From assembly GCF_030852425.1 (NCBI RefSeq), contig NZ_NSDM01000025.1:1-64000 (forward strand): a DNA stretch of 64,000 bases, given 5' to 3'. This document shows, piece by piece, positions 1-10,800 of the stretch (positions within the stretch are counted from its first letter, which is position 1; each line of letters starts with the position of its first letter). Below the pieces are notes generated by a model that was not told where the DNA came from, did no database searches, and saw only the letters and a program-made list of their open reading frames with translations. A program made the translations under genes and the position numbers. Origin of the DNA: Saccharothrix longispora. Lineage in GTDB: Bacteria; Actinomycetota; Actinomycetes; Mycobacteriales; Pseudonocardiaceae.

Positions 1-1
1 G

Positions 2-3000
2 CAGCGGTTGTTGTTGGAGACGTCGTGGGAGGCGGTGGAGCGGGCGGGTATCGATCCGTTGTCGTTGAAGGGGAGTCGTACCGGTGTGTTCGCCGGGATC
101 ATGTACCACGACTACGGCGCGCGGATAACCGACGCCCCGGATGACGTCGAGGGCTACCTCGGAAACGGCAGCGCGGGCAGCATCGCCTCGGGCCGGGTGG
201 CGTACGCGTTGGGGTTGGAGGGGCCGGCGGTGACGGTGGACACGGCGTGTTCGTCGTCGTTGGTGGCGTTGCACCTGGCGGCGCAGGCGTTGCGGTCGGG
301 TGAGTGCTCGGCGGCGCTCGTCGGCGGTGCGACGGTCATGTCCACGCCCGCGACGTTCGTGGAGTTCAGTCGGCAGCGGGGGTTGTCGGCGGATGGTCGG
401 TGCAAGGCGTTCGGTGCGGGTGCGGACGGCACGGGCTGGGCCGAGGGTGTCGGTGTGTTGTTGGTGGAGCGGTTGTCGGATGCCCGGCGGCTCGGTCACT
501 CCGTGTTGGCGGTGGTGCGTGGTTCGGCGGTGAACCAGGACGGTGCGTCGAACGGGTTGACCGCGCCGAATGGTCCGTCGCAGCAGCGGGTGATCCAGCA
601 GGCCCTGGCGTCGGCCGGCCTGGTGGAATCCGATGTGGACATCGTCGAGGGGCACGGCACCGGCACGAAGCTGGGTGATCCGATCGAGGCGCAGGCGTTG
701 TTGGCGACGTACGGGCGTGGTCGGGGTCGTCCGTTGTGGCTCGGTTCGATCAAGTCGAACATCGGTCATACGCAGGCGGCTGCGGGTGTGGCGGGTGTGA
801 TCAAGATGGTGATGGCGATGCGGCATGGTGTGTTGCCGCGCACGTTGCACGTGGATGAGCCGTCGCCGCACGTGGACTGGTCGGTGGGTGACGTCCGGTT
901 GTTGACGGAGTCGGTGGAGTGGGCTTCGTCGGGTCGTCCGCGTCGGGCGGCGGTGTCGTCGTTCGGGATCAGCGGCACCAACGCCCACGTCATCATCGAA
1001 CAGGTCCCACAACCGGAAACCAGTCCCTCGCCCGAGGTCGGCGGCATCGTGCCGTGGGTGCTGTCCGGGCAGACGGCGGAAGCGGTGCGCGAACAGGCCC
1101 GGAGGCTGGCGGTCGTCGACGGCGCCGCGATCGACGTGGGCCTGTCGCTGGCGACCACGCGCCCCCGGCTCACCGCGCGGGCGGTCGTGTGGGGTGATCA
1201 CGCGAACGGACTCGCGAACCTGGCGGACGGTTCCGGCAGCGTGGTGGAGGGCATGGTTCTCCCGGGTCGTTCGGCGTTCTTGTTCTCGGGTCAGGGTTCG
1301 CAGCGGGTGGGTATGGGGCGTGGGTTGTATGCGGCGTTCCCGGTGTTCGCCGCTGCGTATGACGAGGTGGTCGCGGGGTTGGGTGGGGCGTCGTTCTTCG
1401 GCGTTGACGTGGAGGTGTTGAGCGGGACGGGTGTGGCGCAGCGTGCGTTGTTCGCGTTGCAGGTGGGGTTGTTCCGCTTGTTCGAGTCGTGGGGTGTGCG
1501 GCCGGATGTGTTGGTGGGGCATTCGGTGGGGGAGATCGCGGCGGCCCACGTGGCCGGGGTGTTGTCGTTGGATGATGCCTGTCGGTTGGTGTCGGCCCGC
1601 GCGGATTTGATGGAGGCGTTGCCGTCGGGTGGGGCGATGGTGGCGGTGGAGGCGGCCGAGGACGAGGTCGTGCCGCTGTTGACGGACGGTGTGTCGGTGG
1701 CGGCGGTGAATGGTCCGCGTTCGGTGGTGGTGTCCGGTGAGGCCGGGGCCGTGGACGCGGTGGTGGCGCACTTCGCGGATCGCAAGACGTCGCGGCTGGC
1801 GGTGAGCCACGCGTTCCACTCGCCGTTGATGGATCCGATGCTCGACGAGTTCGCGGCGGTGGTGGGCGGGTTGGAGTTCCACGAGCCGCGCATCCCGATG
1901 CTGTCGCCGGTCGCCGAGGCCGACTACTGGGTCCGGCACGTCCGCGACGCGGTCCGCTTCGCCGACCAGGTGGCCGAACTGGACCGACGCGGCGTCTCGA
2001 AGTTCCTGGAGATCGGGCCGGGCGTTGTGCTGACGGCGCTGACCAGGGGGTGCTTGCCCGACTCGGAGATCATCGTGGTGCCGACCCTGCGCGCCGACCG
2101 GGACGAGGCGGAGACGACAGTCGGGGCGCTCGCGGAGCTGTTCGTCCGGGGCGTCGAGGTGGACTGGTCGTCGTTCTACCCCGGCGCGCGGCGCGTCGAC
2201 CTGCCCACCTACCCGTTCCAGCGACAGCGCTACTGGCTGTCGGCGGGGCCGCCTCGTTCCGCCGGGGCCGCCGGCCTCGGTCTCGGCTCCACCGGCCACC
2301 CGCTGCTGGGCGCGGTGGTGCCCGTGCCGGACCAGGACGAGTACCTGCTGACCGGCACGCTCTCGCTGAGGTCGCACCCCTGGCTCGCCGACCACGTCGT
2401 GAACGGCGCGGTGCTCCTGCCCGGCGCGGCGTTCGTCGAGATGGCGATCCGCGCCGGTGACGAGTCGGGCTGCGACCTGCTGGAGGAGTTGACGACCGGC
2501 GAACCGCTCGTGCTTCCCGAACGCGGCGGCGTCGCGGTGCACGTGCGCGTCGCCGCACCGGACGACTCCGGTCGCCGTGCGGTGACCGTCCACTCCCGCG
2601 CGGACGGGGACGGGGAACCGTGGGTCCGGCACGCCACAGGCGTCCTCGCCGCGTCCACCGGGCACGAGGCCCCCACCGCGTCGGTCACCACCGGCGAACC
2701 GGTCGACCTCGACGGCTACTACGACCTGCTGGCCGGGACCGGCCTGGGGTACGGGCCCGCGTTCCGGGGTCTGGAAGCCGCGACGCACGACGGCGCGTGG
2801 GTGCTCGCCGACGTCCGGCTGCCGGACGAGGCGGGCGACGCCGCCGGCTACGGCCTGCACCCCGCGCTCCTCGACGCGATGCTGCACGCGATCGGCGCCG
2901 GTGGCCTCGTGTCCCCGGACGACGGTCCGCACGTCCCGTTCTCGTGGAGCGGCGTGCGGTTGTGGTCCACGGGCGCGTCGGCCGTCGCGGTCGAGGTGAC

Positions 3001-4837
3001 CGGGCGCGGTGACGGAGTCGTGGCGCTCGTCGCCCGGGACGCGGCCGGCGGACCGGTGCTGTCCGTCGATTCGCTGGTGCTCCGGAGGGCCGCGTCGACC
3101 GCACGGCACGACGGGGGGCGGTTGTTCGCCCTGGAGTGGCAGCCGCTCGACCTGCCGTCGCCAGGTGGCGTGGACGTGGACGTGCTGGAGGTCCCGCCGA
3201 CCGCGGACATCCGAGCCGCCCTCGCCCACGTGCTGCCCGCCCTCCAGGACCGGCTCGACGGTGACGACACGTCCCCGGTCGTGGTGCTGACCCGGGACGC
3301 GGAGACCGAGCCCGCGCAGGCGGCCGTGTGGGGCCTCGCGCGGTCCGCGCAGACCGAGTACCCCGACCGCGTGGTGCTCGTCGACCACGACGGGACGCCC
3401 GAGTCGCGGGCGGCGCTGGTCGCCGTGCCGGGCGCGGGCGAACCGCAGGTGCGCCTGACCCGCGGTGCGGCGGCCGTGCCGCGCCTGGCGCCGGTCGCTC
3501 CCGGTCAGGACGGTCCGTCGCTTGCCGGCGGCACCACCCTGGTGACCGGAGCGTCGGGCCTGCTCGGCGGTGTCGTCGCCCGGCACCTGGTGCGGGTGCA
3601 CGGTGTCCGGCACCTCGTGCTGACAAGCCGCCGGGGCGGGGACGCGCCCGGCGCCGAAGAACTGCGGGCCGAACTGGTGGCCCTGGGTGCGGACGTCACG
3701 TGGGGCGCGTGCGACGTCGGCGATCGGGACGCGGTCGCCGCCCTGCTGGCCACCGTGCCCGCCGACCGGCCGCTCACGGCCGTCGTGCACACCGCCGGCG
3801 TGCTCGACGACGCCGTGCTCGCCGACCTGGACGTCGCGCGCGTCGACGCCGTGCTGCGGCCCAAGGTCGACGCGGCACTGGTCCTCCACGAGCTGACCGC
3901 CCACCTCGACCTGTCGGCGTTCGTGCTGTTCTCCTCGCTGTCCGGCCTGCTGGGCGGGGCCGGACAGGGCAACTACGCCGCCGCCAACGCGTCCCTCGAC
4001 GCGGTGGCGCGACAGCGCCGAGCGGCCGGTCTCCCGGCCACGTCCATAGCCTGGGGCCCCTGGGAGTCCGGTGGCATGACGGACGCGCTGACCGACGTCG
4101 ACCGACGGCGGATGGAGCGCTCGGGCCTGCGGCCCCTGACCGCCGAGGGCGGTGCGGCGCTGCTGGACGCCGCGCTGCGGTCGGATCACCCGGTGGTCGC
4201 CGCCGTCCGGCTGGACACCGCCGCCCTGCGCACCGCCGAGACCGTGCCGCCGCTGTTGCGAGGACTCGTGCGGTCGACCGCACGACCGACGGCCCGAACC
4301 GAGGCGGACGGGACGCCGCACCTCGCCGAGCGGCTGGCCGCCCGGCCCCCGGCCGACCACCAGAAGATCGTGCTCGACATCATCCGGACCGAGGTGGCCG
4401 GCGTGCTGGGCCACGCCACCGGTTCCGGCGTCCAACCCGACCTGCCGTTCCAGGACCTCGGGTTCGACTCGCTGACCGCCATCGAGCTGCGCAACCGGCT
4501 CACCGCCGTCACCGGCCTGCGGCTGCCCGCGACGCTCCTGTTCGACCACCCGGCACCCCGCGTCCTCGCCCAGCACGTCCTCCGGGAGATCGCTCCGGCG
4601 GCCACAACCCCAGGGAAGTCCCTACTTGTCCACGTCGACGCGCTCCAGCAGGATTTGAAGGCGAGGGGACCGGGCGACGACGAATTGGAACTGGTCGCCG
4701 AACGATTGCGCACACTGCTCGCGGACATCGGGAAAACCGCTGCCGGGCAAGACGTCGACGAGCCCGCCGACAGCCTTGAGTCGGCGACCGACGACGAAGT
4801 TTTCGACCTGCTCGGCCGGGAGTTCGGAATTTCCTGA
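2..4837 (+). CDS. Modular type I PKS, 3' part (module X: KS-AT-DH-KR-ACP + C-terminal docking)
   Basis: The reading frame is open from base 2, so the N-terminus lies outside the window; residues are counted from that codon. The KS begins inside the domain (catalytic Cys at about 83, in TACSSS; HGTGT; NIGHTQ) and ends near 334. AT spans about 425-715, with GQGSQ, GHSVGE and HAFH, a malonyl-CoA signature. DH spans about 760-1030, with an intact H-x3-G-x4-P motif (HVVNGAVLLP), YGPAF and HPALLDA. KR spans about 1175-1365, with a TGASGLLG cofactor loop, LDD (B-type) and a catalytic Tyr in NYAAAN. ACP has GFDSLT at about 1485. The last 70 residues are a helical docking tail. No ER is present. The module should leave an E double bond, which I place at C20=C21 of a filipin-like chain. 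The next PKS gene follows after 57 bp. Domain calls are firm; the product position is inferred by counting modules back from the TE. Confidence 0.95.
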   Translation, partial: QRLLLETSWEAVERAGIDPLSLKGSRTGVFAGIMYHDYGARITDAPDDVEGYLGNGSAGSIASGRVAYALGLEGPAVTVDTACSSSLVALHLAAQALRSGECSAALVGGATVMSTPATFVEFSRQRGLSADGRCKAFGAGADGTGWAEGVGVLLVERLSDARRLGHSVLAVVRGSAVNQDGASNGLTAPNGPSQQRVIQQALASAGLVESDVDIVEGHGTGTKLGDPIEAQALLATYGRGRGRPLWLGSIKSNIGHTQAAAGVAGVIKMVMAMRHGVLPRTLHVDEPSPHVDWSVGDVRLLTESVEWASSGRPRRAAVSSFGISGTNAHVIIEQVPQPETSPSPEVGGIVPWVLSGQTAEAVREQARRLAVVDGAAIDVGLSLATTRPRLTARAVVWGDHANGLANLADGSGSVVEGMVLPGRSAFLFSGQGSQRVGMGRGLYAAFPVFAAAYDEVVAGLGGASFFGVDVEVLSGTGVAQRALFALQVGLFRLFESWGVRPDVLVGHSVGEIAAAHVAGVLSLDDACRLVSARADLMEALPSGGAMVAVEAAEDEVVPLLTDGVSVAAVNGPRSVVVSGEAGAVDAVVAHFADRKTSRLAVSHAFHSPLMDPMLDEFAAVVGGLEFHEPRIPMLSPVAEADYWVRHVRDAVRFADQVAELDRRGVSKFLEIGPGVVLTALTRGCLPDSEIIVVPTLRADRDEAETTVGALAELFVRGVEVDWSSFYPGARRVDLPTYPFQRQRYWLSAGPPRSAGAAGLGLGSTGHPLLGAVVPVPDQDEYLLTGTLSLRSHPWLADHVVNGAVLLPGAAFVEMAIRAGDESGCDLLEELTTGEPLVLPERGGVAVHVRVAAPDDSGRRAVTVHSRADGDGEPWVRHATGVLAASTGHEAPTASVTTGEPVDLDGYYDLLAGTGLGYGPAFRGLEAATHDGAWVLADVRLPDEAGDAAGYGLHPALLDAMLHAIGAGGLVSPDDGPHVPFSWSGVRLWSTGASAVAVEVTGRGDGVVALVARDAAGGPVLSVDSLVLRRAASTARHDGGRLFALEWQPLDLPSPGGVDVDVLEVPPTADIRAALAHVLPALQDRLDGDDTSPVVVLTRDAETEPAQAAVWGLARSAQTEYPDRVVLVDHDGTPESRAALVAVPGAGEPQVRLTRGAAAVPRLAPVAPGQDGPSLAGGTTLVTGASGLLGGVVARHLVRVHGVRHLVLTSRRGGDAPGAEELRAELVALGADVTWGACDVGDRDAVAALLATVPADRPLTAVVHTAGVLDDAVLADLDVARVDAVLRPKVDAALVLHELTAHLDLSAFVLFSSLSGLLGGAGQGNYAAANASLDAVARQRRAAGLPATSIAWGPWESGGMTDALTDVDRRRMERSGLRPLTAEGGAALLDAALRSDHPVVAAVRLDTAALRTAETVPPLLRGLVRSTARPTARTEADGTPHLAERLAARPPADHQKIVLDIIRTEVAGVLGHATGSGVQPDLPFQDLGFDSLTAIELRNRLTAVTGLRLPATLLFDHPAPRVLAQHVLREIAPAATTPGKSLLVHVDALQQDLKARGPGDDELELVAERLRTLLADIGKTAAGQDVDEPADSLESATDDEVFDLLGREFGIS
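1274..1925 (+). repeat. Near-identical AT-core repeat (first of eight copies)
   Basis: The AT core from GQGSQ to just past HAFH is nearly identical at DNA level in eight modules. Copies start near 1274 (X), 6547 (A), 16912 (C), 21808 (D), 26020 (E), 30440 (F), 34876 (G) and 39661 (H), each about 650 bp. Codon choice inside differs from the flanks: TTG for Leu and GGT/CGT for Gly/Arg dominate, while flanking DNA uses CTG/CTC and GGC/CGC. The ATs of modules B and I, with other specificities, are outside the family. Confidence 0.85.
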
Positions 4838-4880
4838 GAAACACGGGGTTCGCCGGCGCCGAGTCCATGCCGTACTGGTG

Positions 4881-4888
4881 AGGGGTGA
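4881..4888 (+). promoter_or_regulatory. Ribosome binding site for the second PKS gene
   Basis: AGGGGTGA lies 6 nt before the GTG at 4895. That start gives the expected N-terminal docking helix (MANEEKLRYFLKRAT). Confidence 0.5.
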
Positions 4889-4894
4889 TTTCGG

Positions 4895-7800
4895 GTGGCG
4901 AACGAGGAAAAGCTCCGCTACTTCCTCAAGAGGGCCACGGTCGAACTCCAGGACACGCGGGAGCGGCTGAAGCAGGTCGAGGAGCGCGCGAGTGAACCGA
5001 TCGCCATCATCGGTATGAGCTGCCGATACCCCGGCGGGGTCGGTTCCCCCGAGGACCTGTGGCGACTCGTCGCCACAGGTTCGGACGCGATCTCGGAGTT
5101 CCCGACCGACCGCGGCTGGGACCTGGACGAGCTGTACCACCCGGACCCGGACAATCGCGGCACGAGCTACGTGCGGCACGGCGGATTCCTCTCCGGTCTG
5201 CCTCTCTTCGACGCGGAACTGTTCGGCATCTCGCCCCGCGAGGCACTGGCGATGGACCCACAGCAGCGATTGTTGCTGGAAGCGTCGTGGGAAGTGTTCG
5301 AACGAGCAGGGATCGACGCCGACACCGTGCGCGGTAGCGACACCGGCGTGTTCGTCGGCGTGATGAACCACGAATTCCTCGGTGTTGCGCAGAACGCCGC
5401 CGAGGACGTCGAGGGATACCTCGGCACCGGCACCTCCGGCAGTGTCGCCTCCGGTCGGATCGCCTACACGTTCGGTTTGGAGGGGCCGGCGGTGACGGTG
5501 GACACGGCGTGTTCGTCGTCGTTGGTGGCGTTGCACCTTGCGGCGCAGGCGTTGCGGTCGGGTGAGTGCTCGTTGGCGCTCGCCGGCGGCGTCACGGCCA
5601 TGGTCGGCGCGGCGACGTTCATCGGCTTCAGTCGGCAGCGGGGGTTGTCGGCGGATGGTCGGTGCAGGGCGTTCGCGGCTGGTGCGGACGGCACGGGGTG
5701 GGGTGAGGGTGTCGGGTTGTTGTTGGTGGAGCGGTTGTCGGACGCCCGCCGCAACGGTCACACCGTGTTGGCCGTGCTTCGGGGTAGTGCGGTGAACCAG
5801 GATGGTGCGTCGAATGGTTTGACGGCTCCGAATGGTCCGTCGCAGCAGCGGGTGATCCGGCAGGCGTTGGGTTCGGCGGGTTTGTCGGTGTCCGATGTGG
5901 ATGCGGTGGAGGCGCACGGGACGGGTACGGCGTTGGGTGATCCGATCGAGGCGCAGGCGTTGTTGGCGACGTACGGGCGTGGTCGGGATCGTCCGTTGTG
6001 GCTCGGTTCGATCAAGTCGAACATCGGTCATACGCAGGCCGCCGCGGGTGTGGCGGGTGTGATCAAGATGGTGATGGCGATGCGGCATGGTGTGTTGCCG
6101 CGCACGTTGCACGTGGATGAGCCGTCGCCGCACGTGGACTGGTCGGTGGGTGACGTCCGGTTGTTGACGGAGTCGGTGGAGTGGGCTTCGTCGGGTCGTC
6201 CGCGTCGGGCGGCGGTGTCGTCGTTCGGGATCAGCGGCACCAACGCCCACGTCATCCTCGAACAGGCTCCCGCCGTCGAGACCGCGCCGGAACCGGCCGT
6301 CGACCGGGTGCTGCCGTGGGTTTTGTCGGCCAAGAACGGGCAGGCCCTGCGCGCCCAGGCCGCACAACTGTCCGAGGTGGACCTGAACCCGGCGGACGTC
6401 GGTCTCTCCCTGGCGACCGGTCGCGCGATGCTGGAGCACCGCGCGGTCGTGTGGGGTGACGTGGTCGCGGGAATGACCGCCGCCGTCACCGGGCAACGCC
6501 ACCACGGCTTGACCACCGGCAAGGCGGAGACCGACGGCGGACTCGTGTTCTTGTTCTCGGGTCAGGGTTCGCAGCGGGCCGGTATGGGGCGTGAGCTGCA
6601 CGCGGCGTTCCCGGTGTTCGCCGCTGCCTATGACGAGGTGGTCGCGGGGTTGGGTGGGACGTCGTTCTTCGACGTGGGTGCGGAGGCGTTGGCGCGGACG
6701 GGTGTGGCGCAGCGTGCGTTGTTCGCGTTGCAGGTGGCGTTGTTCCGCTTGTTCGAGTCGTGGGGTGTCCGACCGGATGTCCTTGTCGGGCATTCGGTGG
6801 GGGAGATCGCGGCGGCCCACGTGGCCGGTGTGCTGTCGCTGGAGGATGCCTGTCGGCTGGTGTCGGCCCGTGCGGATTTGATGCAGGCGTTGCCGTCGGG
6901 TGGGGCGATGGTGGCGGTGGAGGCGGCCGAGGACGAGGTCGCGCCGCTGTTGACCGACGGTGTGTCGGTGGCGGCGGTGAACGGGCCGCGTTCGGTGGTG
7001 GTGTCCGGTGAGGCCGGGGCCGTGGACGCGGTGGTGGCGCACTTCGCGGACCGCAAGACCTCGCGGCTGGCGGTGAGCCACGCGTTCCACTCGCCGTTGA
7101 TGGACCCGATGCTCGACGGGTTCGCGGCGGTGGTGCGGGGACTGGAGTTCCACGAGCCGCGCATCCCGATGCTCTCCCCGGTCGCCGAGCCCGACTACTG
7201 GGTGCGGCACGTCCGCGACGCGGTGCGGTTCGCGGATCAGGTCGCGGAGCTGGACGAGCGCGGCACGACGAAGTTCCTGGAGATCGGCCCTGCCGGCGTG
7301 CTGACCGCACTGACACGGAACTGCCTGCCTGATTCGGAAATCCTCGCGGTCCCCACCTTGCGGGCCGACCGGCCGGAGGAACCCTCGGTGGTCGAGGCCC
7401 TGGCCGAGCTGCACGTGAACGGTGTCCGGGTCGACTGGACGCCGTTCTTCCCCGGCGGCCGGCGCGTCGACCTGCCCACCTACCCGTTCCAGCGTGAGCG
7501 GTACTGGTTGTCGCCGGCCCCGAAAACCTCCGCGTCCGGCCTGGGCCTCACCTCGGTGGCGCACCCCCTGCTCGGTGCGACCGTGCCGGTCGCGGACGAC
7601 CAGGGCACGCTGCTGACCGGCCGGCTCTCGCGCGCGGAACTGCCCTGGCTCGTCGACCACGCGGTCGACGGCGTGGTCGTCGTCCCCGGTGCGCTGATCG
7701 TCGAACTGGTCGTCCGGGCCGGTGACGAGGTCGGCTGCGGTGTCGTCGACGACCTGACGCTCGAAGCGCCGCTCGTCCTGCCCGAGCACGGACACGTCGC

Positions 7801-10800
7801 GGTGCAGGTCTGGGTGGGGGAGGCGGACGGGGACGGCCGCCGGCCGATGACCGTGCACGCCCACACCGACGAGGACCGGCAGCGGATCGCGTCCGGTGTG
7901 CTGGGCGAGAACGTGCCCGGTGTCGCGACACCGCCCGAGTGGCCCCCCGCCGGCGCGACCGGCGTGGACGTGGACGACCTGTACGACCGAATGGCCGACC
8001 TCGGCTTGGACTACGGCCCGGCGTTCCGGGGTGTGCGCGCCGCGTGGCGCTCCGACGCGGGGCTGCACGCCGAGTTGAGCCTGCCCGGCACCGCGGCCGA
8101 CGAAGATGCCTTCGCGCTGCACCCGGCGCTGCTGGACTCGGCGCTGCACGTCCTCGGGGTCGGCGGCCTGCTGCCCGACGGCGGTCCCGCGCTGCCGTTC
8201 TCCTGGAAGGGCGTGGTGCTGTGGGCGGCGGGGGCGCGCGACCTGCGCGCCACGCTCACCGCCATCGGCCCGGACGCGGTCTCGCTGGACCTCGCCGACA
8301 CGAGTGGCGCTCCCGTGATGTCGGTGTCGCGGTTGACCCTGCGGGCGTTCGCCCCCGGCTCGCTGCGGCCCCGGGAGGACGAACACCTGTACGCCGTCGA
8401 GTGGGCCCCGGTGACCGTCCGCGAACCGGCGGGGGCGGAATCCTGGGCCGTGTCCAGCGCACCCGCCGCGAGCACCACGGCCGCCGGCGTGCGCGACGTC
8501 CTCGCCTCGGTCCTGGCCTCGGTGCAGTCGTGGCTGGCCTCCGAGGACGCCGACGTCCCGCTGGTGATCACCACCCGCGCGGCGGTGGGCGTGGGGGACG
8601 AGGAGGTCGACCCGGTCCAGGCCGCCGTGTGGGGGCTGGTGCGGTCCGCGCAGTCCGAGCACCCCGGCCGGTTCGTGCTCGTCGACCTGGACGGTGACGA
8701 CGCGTCCGCCGGGACCGTCCCGGCGGTGGTGGCGAGCGGCGAACCGCAGGTGGCGGTGCGCGGTGGCCGGGTGTTCACGCCCGGTCTCGCGCGCGTGGCG
8801 GCGGGAACCGCAACGCCGCGCTTCGGGACCGGCGCGGTGCTGGTCACCGGCGCGTCCGGCGCGCTGGGCGGACTGCTCGTGCGGCACCTGGTCGAGGAGC
8901 ACGGCGTGCGCAGGCTCGTCCTGGTCAGCCGGCGCGGCCCGGTCGAGGACCTGGAGCGGCTGCCCGCCGACATCACGTGGGTGGCGTGCGACGTCGCCGA
9001 CCGGGACGCCCTGGCCGAGGCCTTGGCCGGGCTCGACGTGTCGGCCGTCGTGCACGCGGCGGGCGCGCTGGACGACGGCGTGGTCACCGCGCTGACGCCC
9101 GGGCACCTGGACGCGGTGCTGCGCGCCAAGGTCGACGCGGTGCTCGCCCTGCACGAGCTGGTCGGCGACGTGGACGAGTTCGTCACCTTCTCCTCCCTGG
9201 CGGGCGTGCTCGGCACACCCGGCCAGGCGAACTACGCGGCGGCCAACGCCTTCCTCGACGCCTTCGCCCGCCGCCGTCGGTCCTCCGGGCTCCCGGCGCG
9301 GTCGTTGGCGTGGGGGCTGTGGGCCACGGGCGGCACGGGAGCGGTGGCCGACCGCGACCGGATGGCGCGCGGCGGTGTGCTCGCGCTGCCCGCCGAGACC
9401 GGCCTGCGCCTGTTCGACCGGGCGCTCGCGGTCGACCTCGCCGCAGTCGTGCCCGCCGCGCTGGACTTGGCCGGACTGCGCGGTGAGCGGCAGGTCCCGG
9501 CGCTGCTGCGCCGGCTGGCGGGTGTCCGGCAGGGCCGTCGCGCGGTGAGCGTCCCCGGGGCGACCGGCCTGGTCGGGGCCGGTGTGCTCCCCGCGGACCG
9601 GCCCGCGGCCGTGCTGCACCTGGTGTGCGTGGAGGTGGCGACCGTCCTCGGCCACGCCTCGGCGACCGCCGTCGACCCCGGCCGCTCGTTCAGCGACATG
9701 GGCTTCGACTCGCTGACCGCGGTCGAGCTGGCGAACGGCCTGCGCACGGCGACGGGTCTGCGGCTGCCCGCGACCCTGGTGTTCGACCACCCGAGCCCCG
9801 CGGTGCTGGCCGGGTACGTCCACGACGAGCTGTTCGGCGCCGCGGACGAGCCGGTCGCGACCGCGCCCGCCGCGGTGCCGCCGGACGAGCCGATCGCGAT
9901 CGTGGGGATGAGTTGCCGCTACCCGGGCGGCGTCCGGTCGCCGGAGGACCTGTGGCGGCTCGTGGACGACGGAGTGGACGCCATCGCCGGGTTCCCGACC
10001 GACCGGGGCTGGGACCTCGCCGGGCTGTTCGACCCGGACCCCGACCACCCCGGCACCTCCTACACGCGGCGGGGCGGGTTCCTGCACGACGCCGCGGCGT
10101 TCGACGCCGGTTTCTTCGGCATCAGCCCGCGCGAGGCGCTGGCGATGGACCCGCAGCAGCGGTTGCTGCTGGAGGCGTCGTGGGAGGCGGTCGAACGGGC
10201 GGGCATCGACCCGGCCACGCTCAAGGGCCACCCGGTCGGGGTGTTCGCGGGCGTGATGTACCACGACTACGCGCAGAACGTGCGCTCCCTGCCGGACGGT
10301 GTCGAGGGCCTGCTGAGCACCGGCGGCTCGGGCAGCGTCGCGTCCGGCCGGATCGCCTACGCCTTCGGCTTCGAGGGGCCGGCCGTCACCGTGGACACGG
10401 CGTGCTCGTCCTCGCTGGTGGCCCTGCACCTGGCCGTGCAGTCGCTGCGGTCGGGGGAGTGCTCCCTGGCCCTGGCGGGCGGTGTGACGGTCATGTCGAG
10501 CCCGACGACGTTCGTGGAGTTCAGCCGGCAGCGTGGCCTGTCGGTCGACGGCCGGTGCAAGGCGTACGGCGCGGGCGCGGACGGTACCGGCTGGGGCGAG
10601 GGCGTCGGCGTCCTGCTCGTGGAGCGGCTGTCCGACGCGGTGCGCAACGGGCACCCGGTGCTCGCGGTGGTGCGGGGGTCCGCGGTGAACCAGGACGGCG
10701 CGTCCAACGGCCTCACCGCGCCGAACGGCCCCGCGCAGCAGCGGGTCATCCGGGCGGCCCTGGCCTCGGCCGGGCTGACCCCCGCGGACGTGGACGCCGT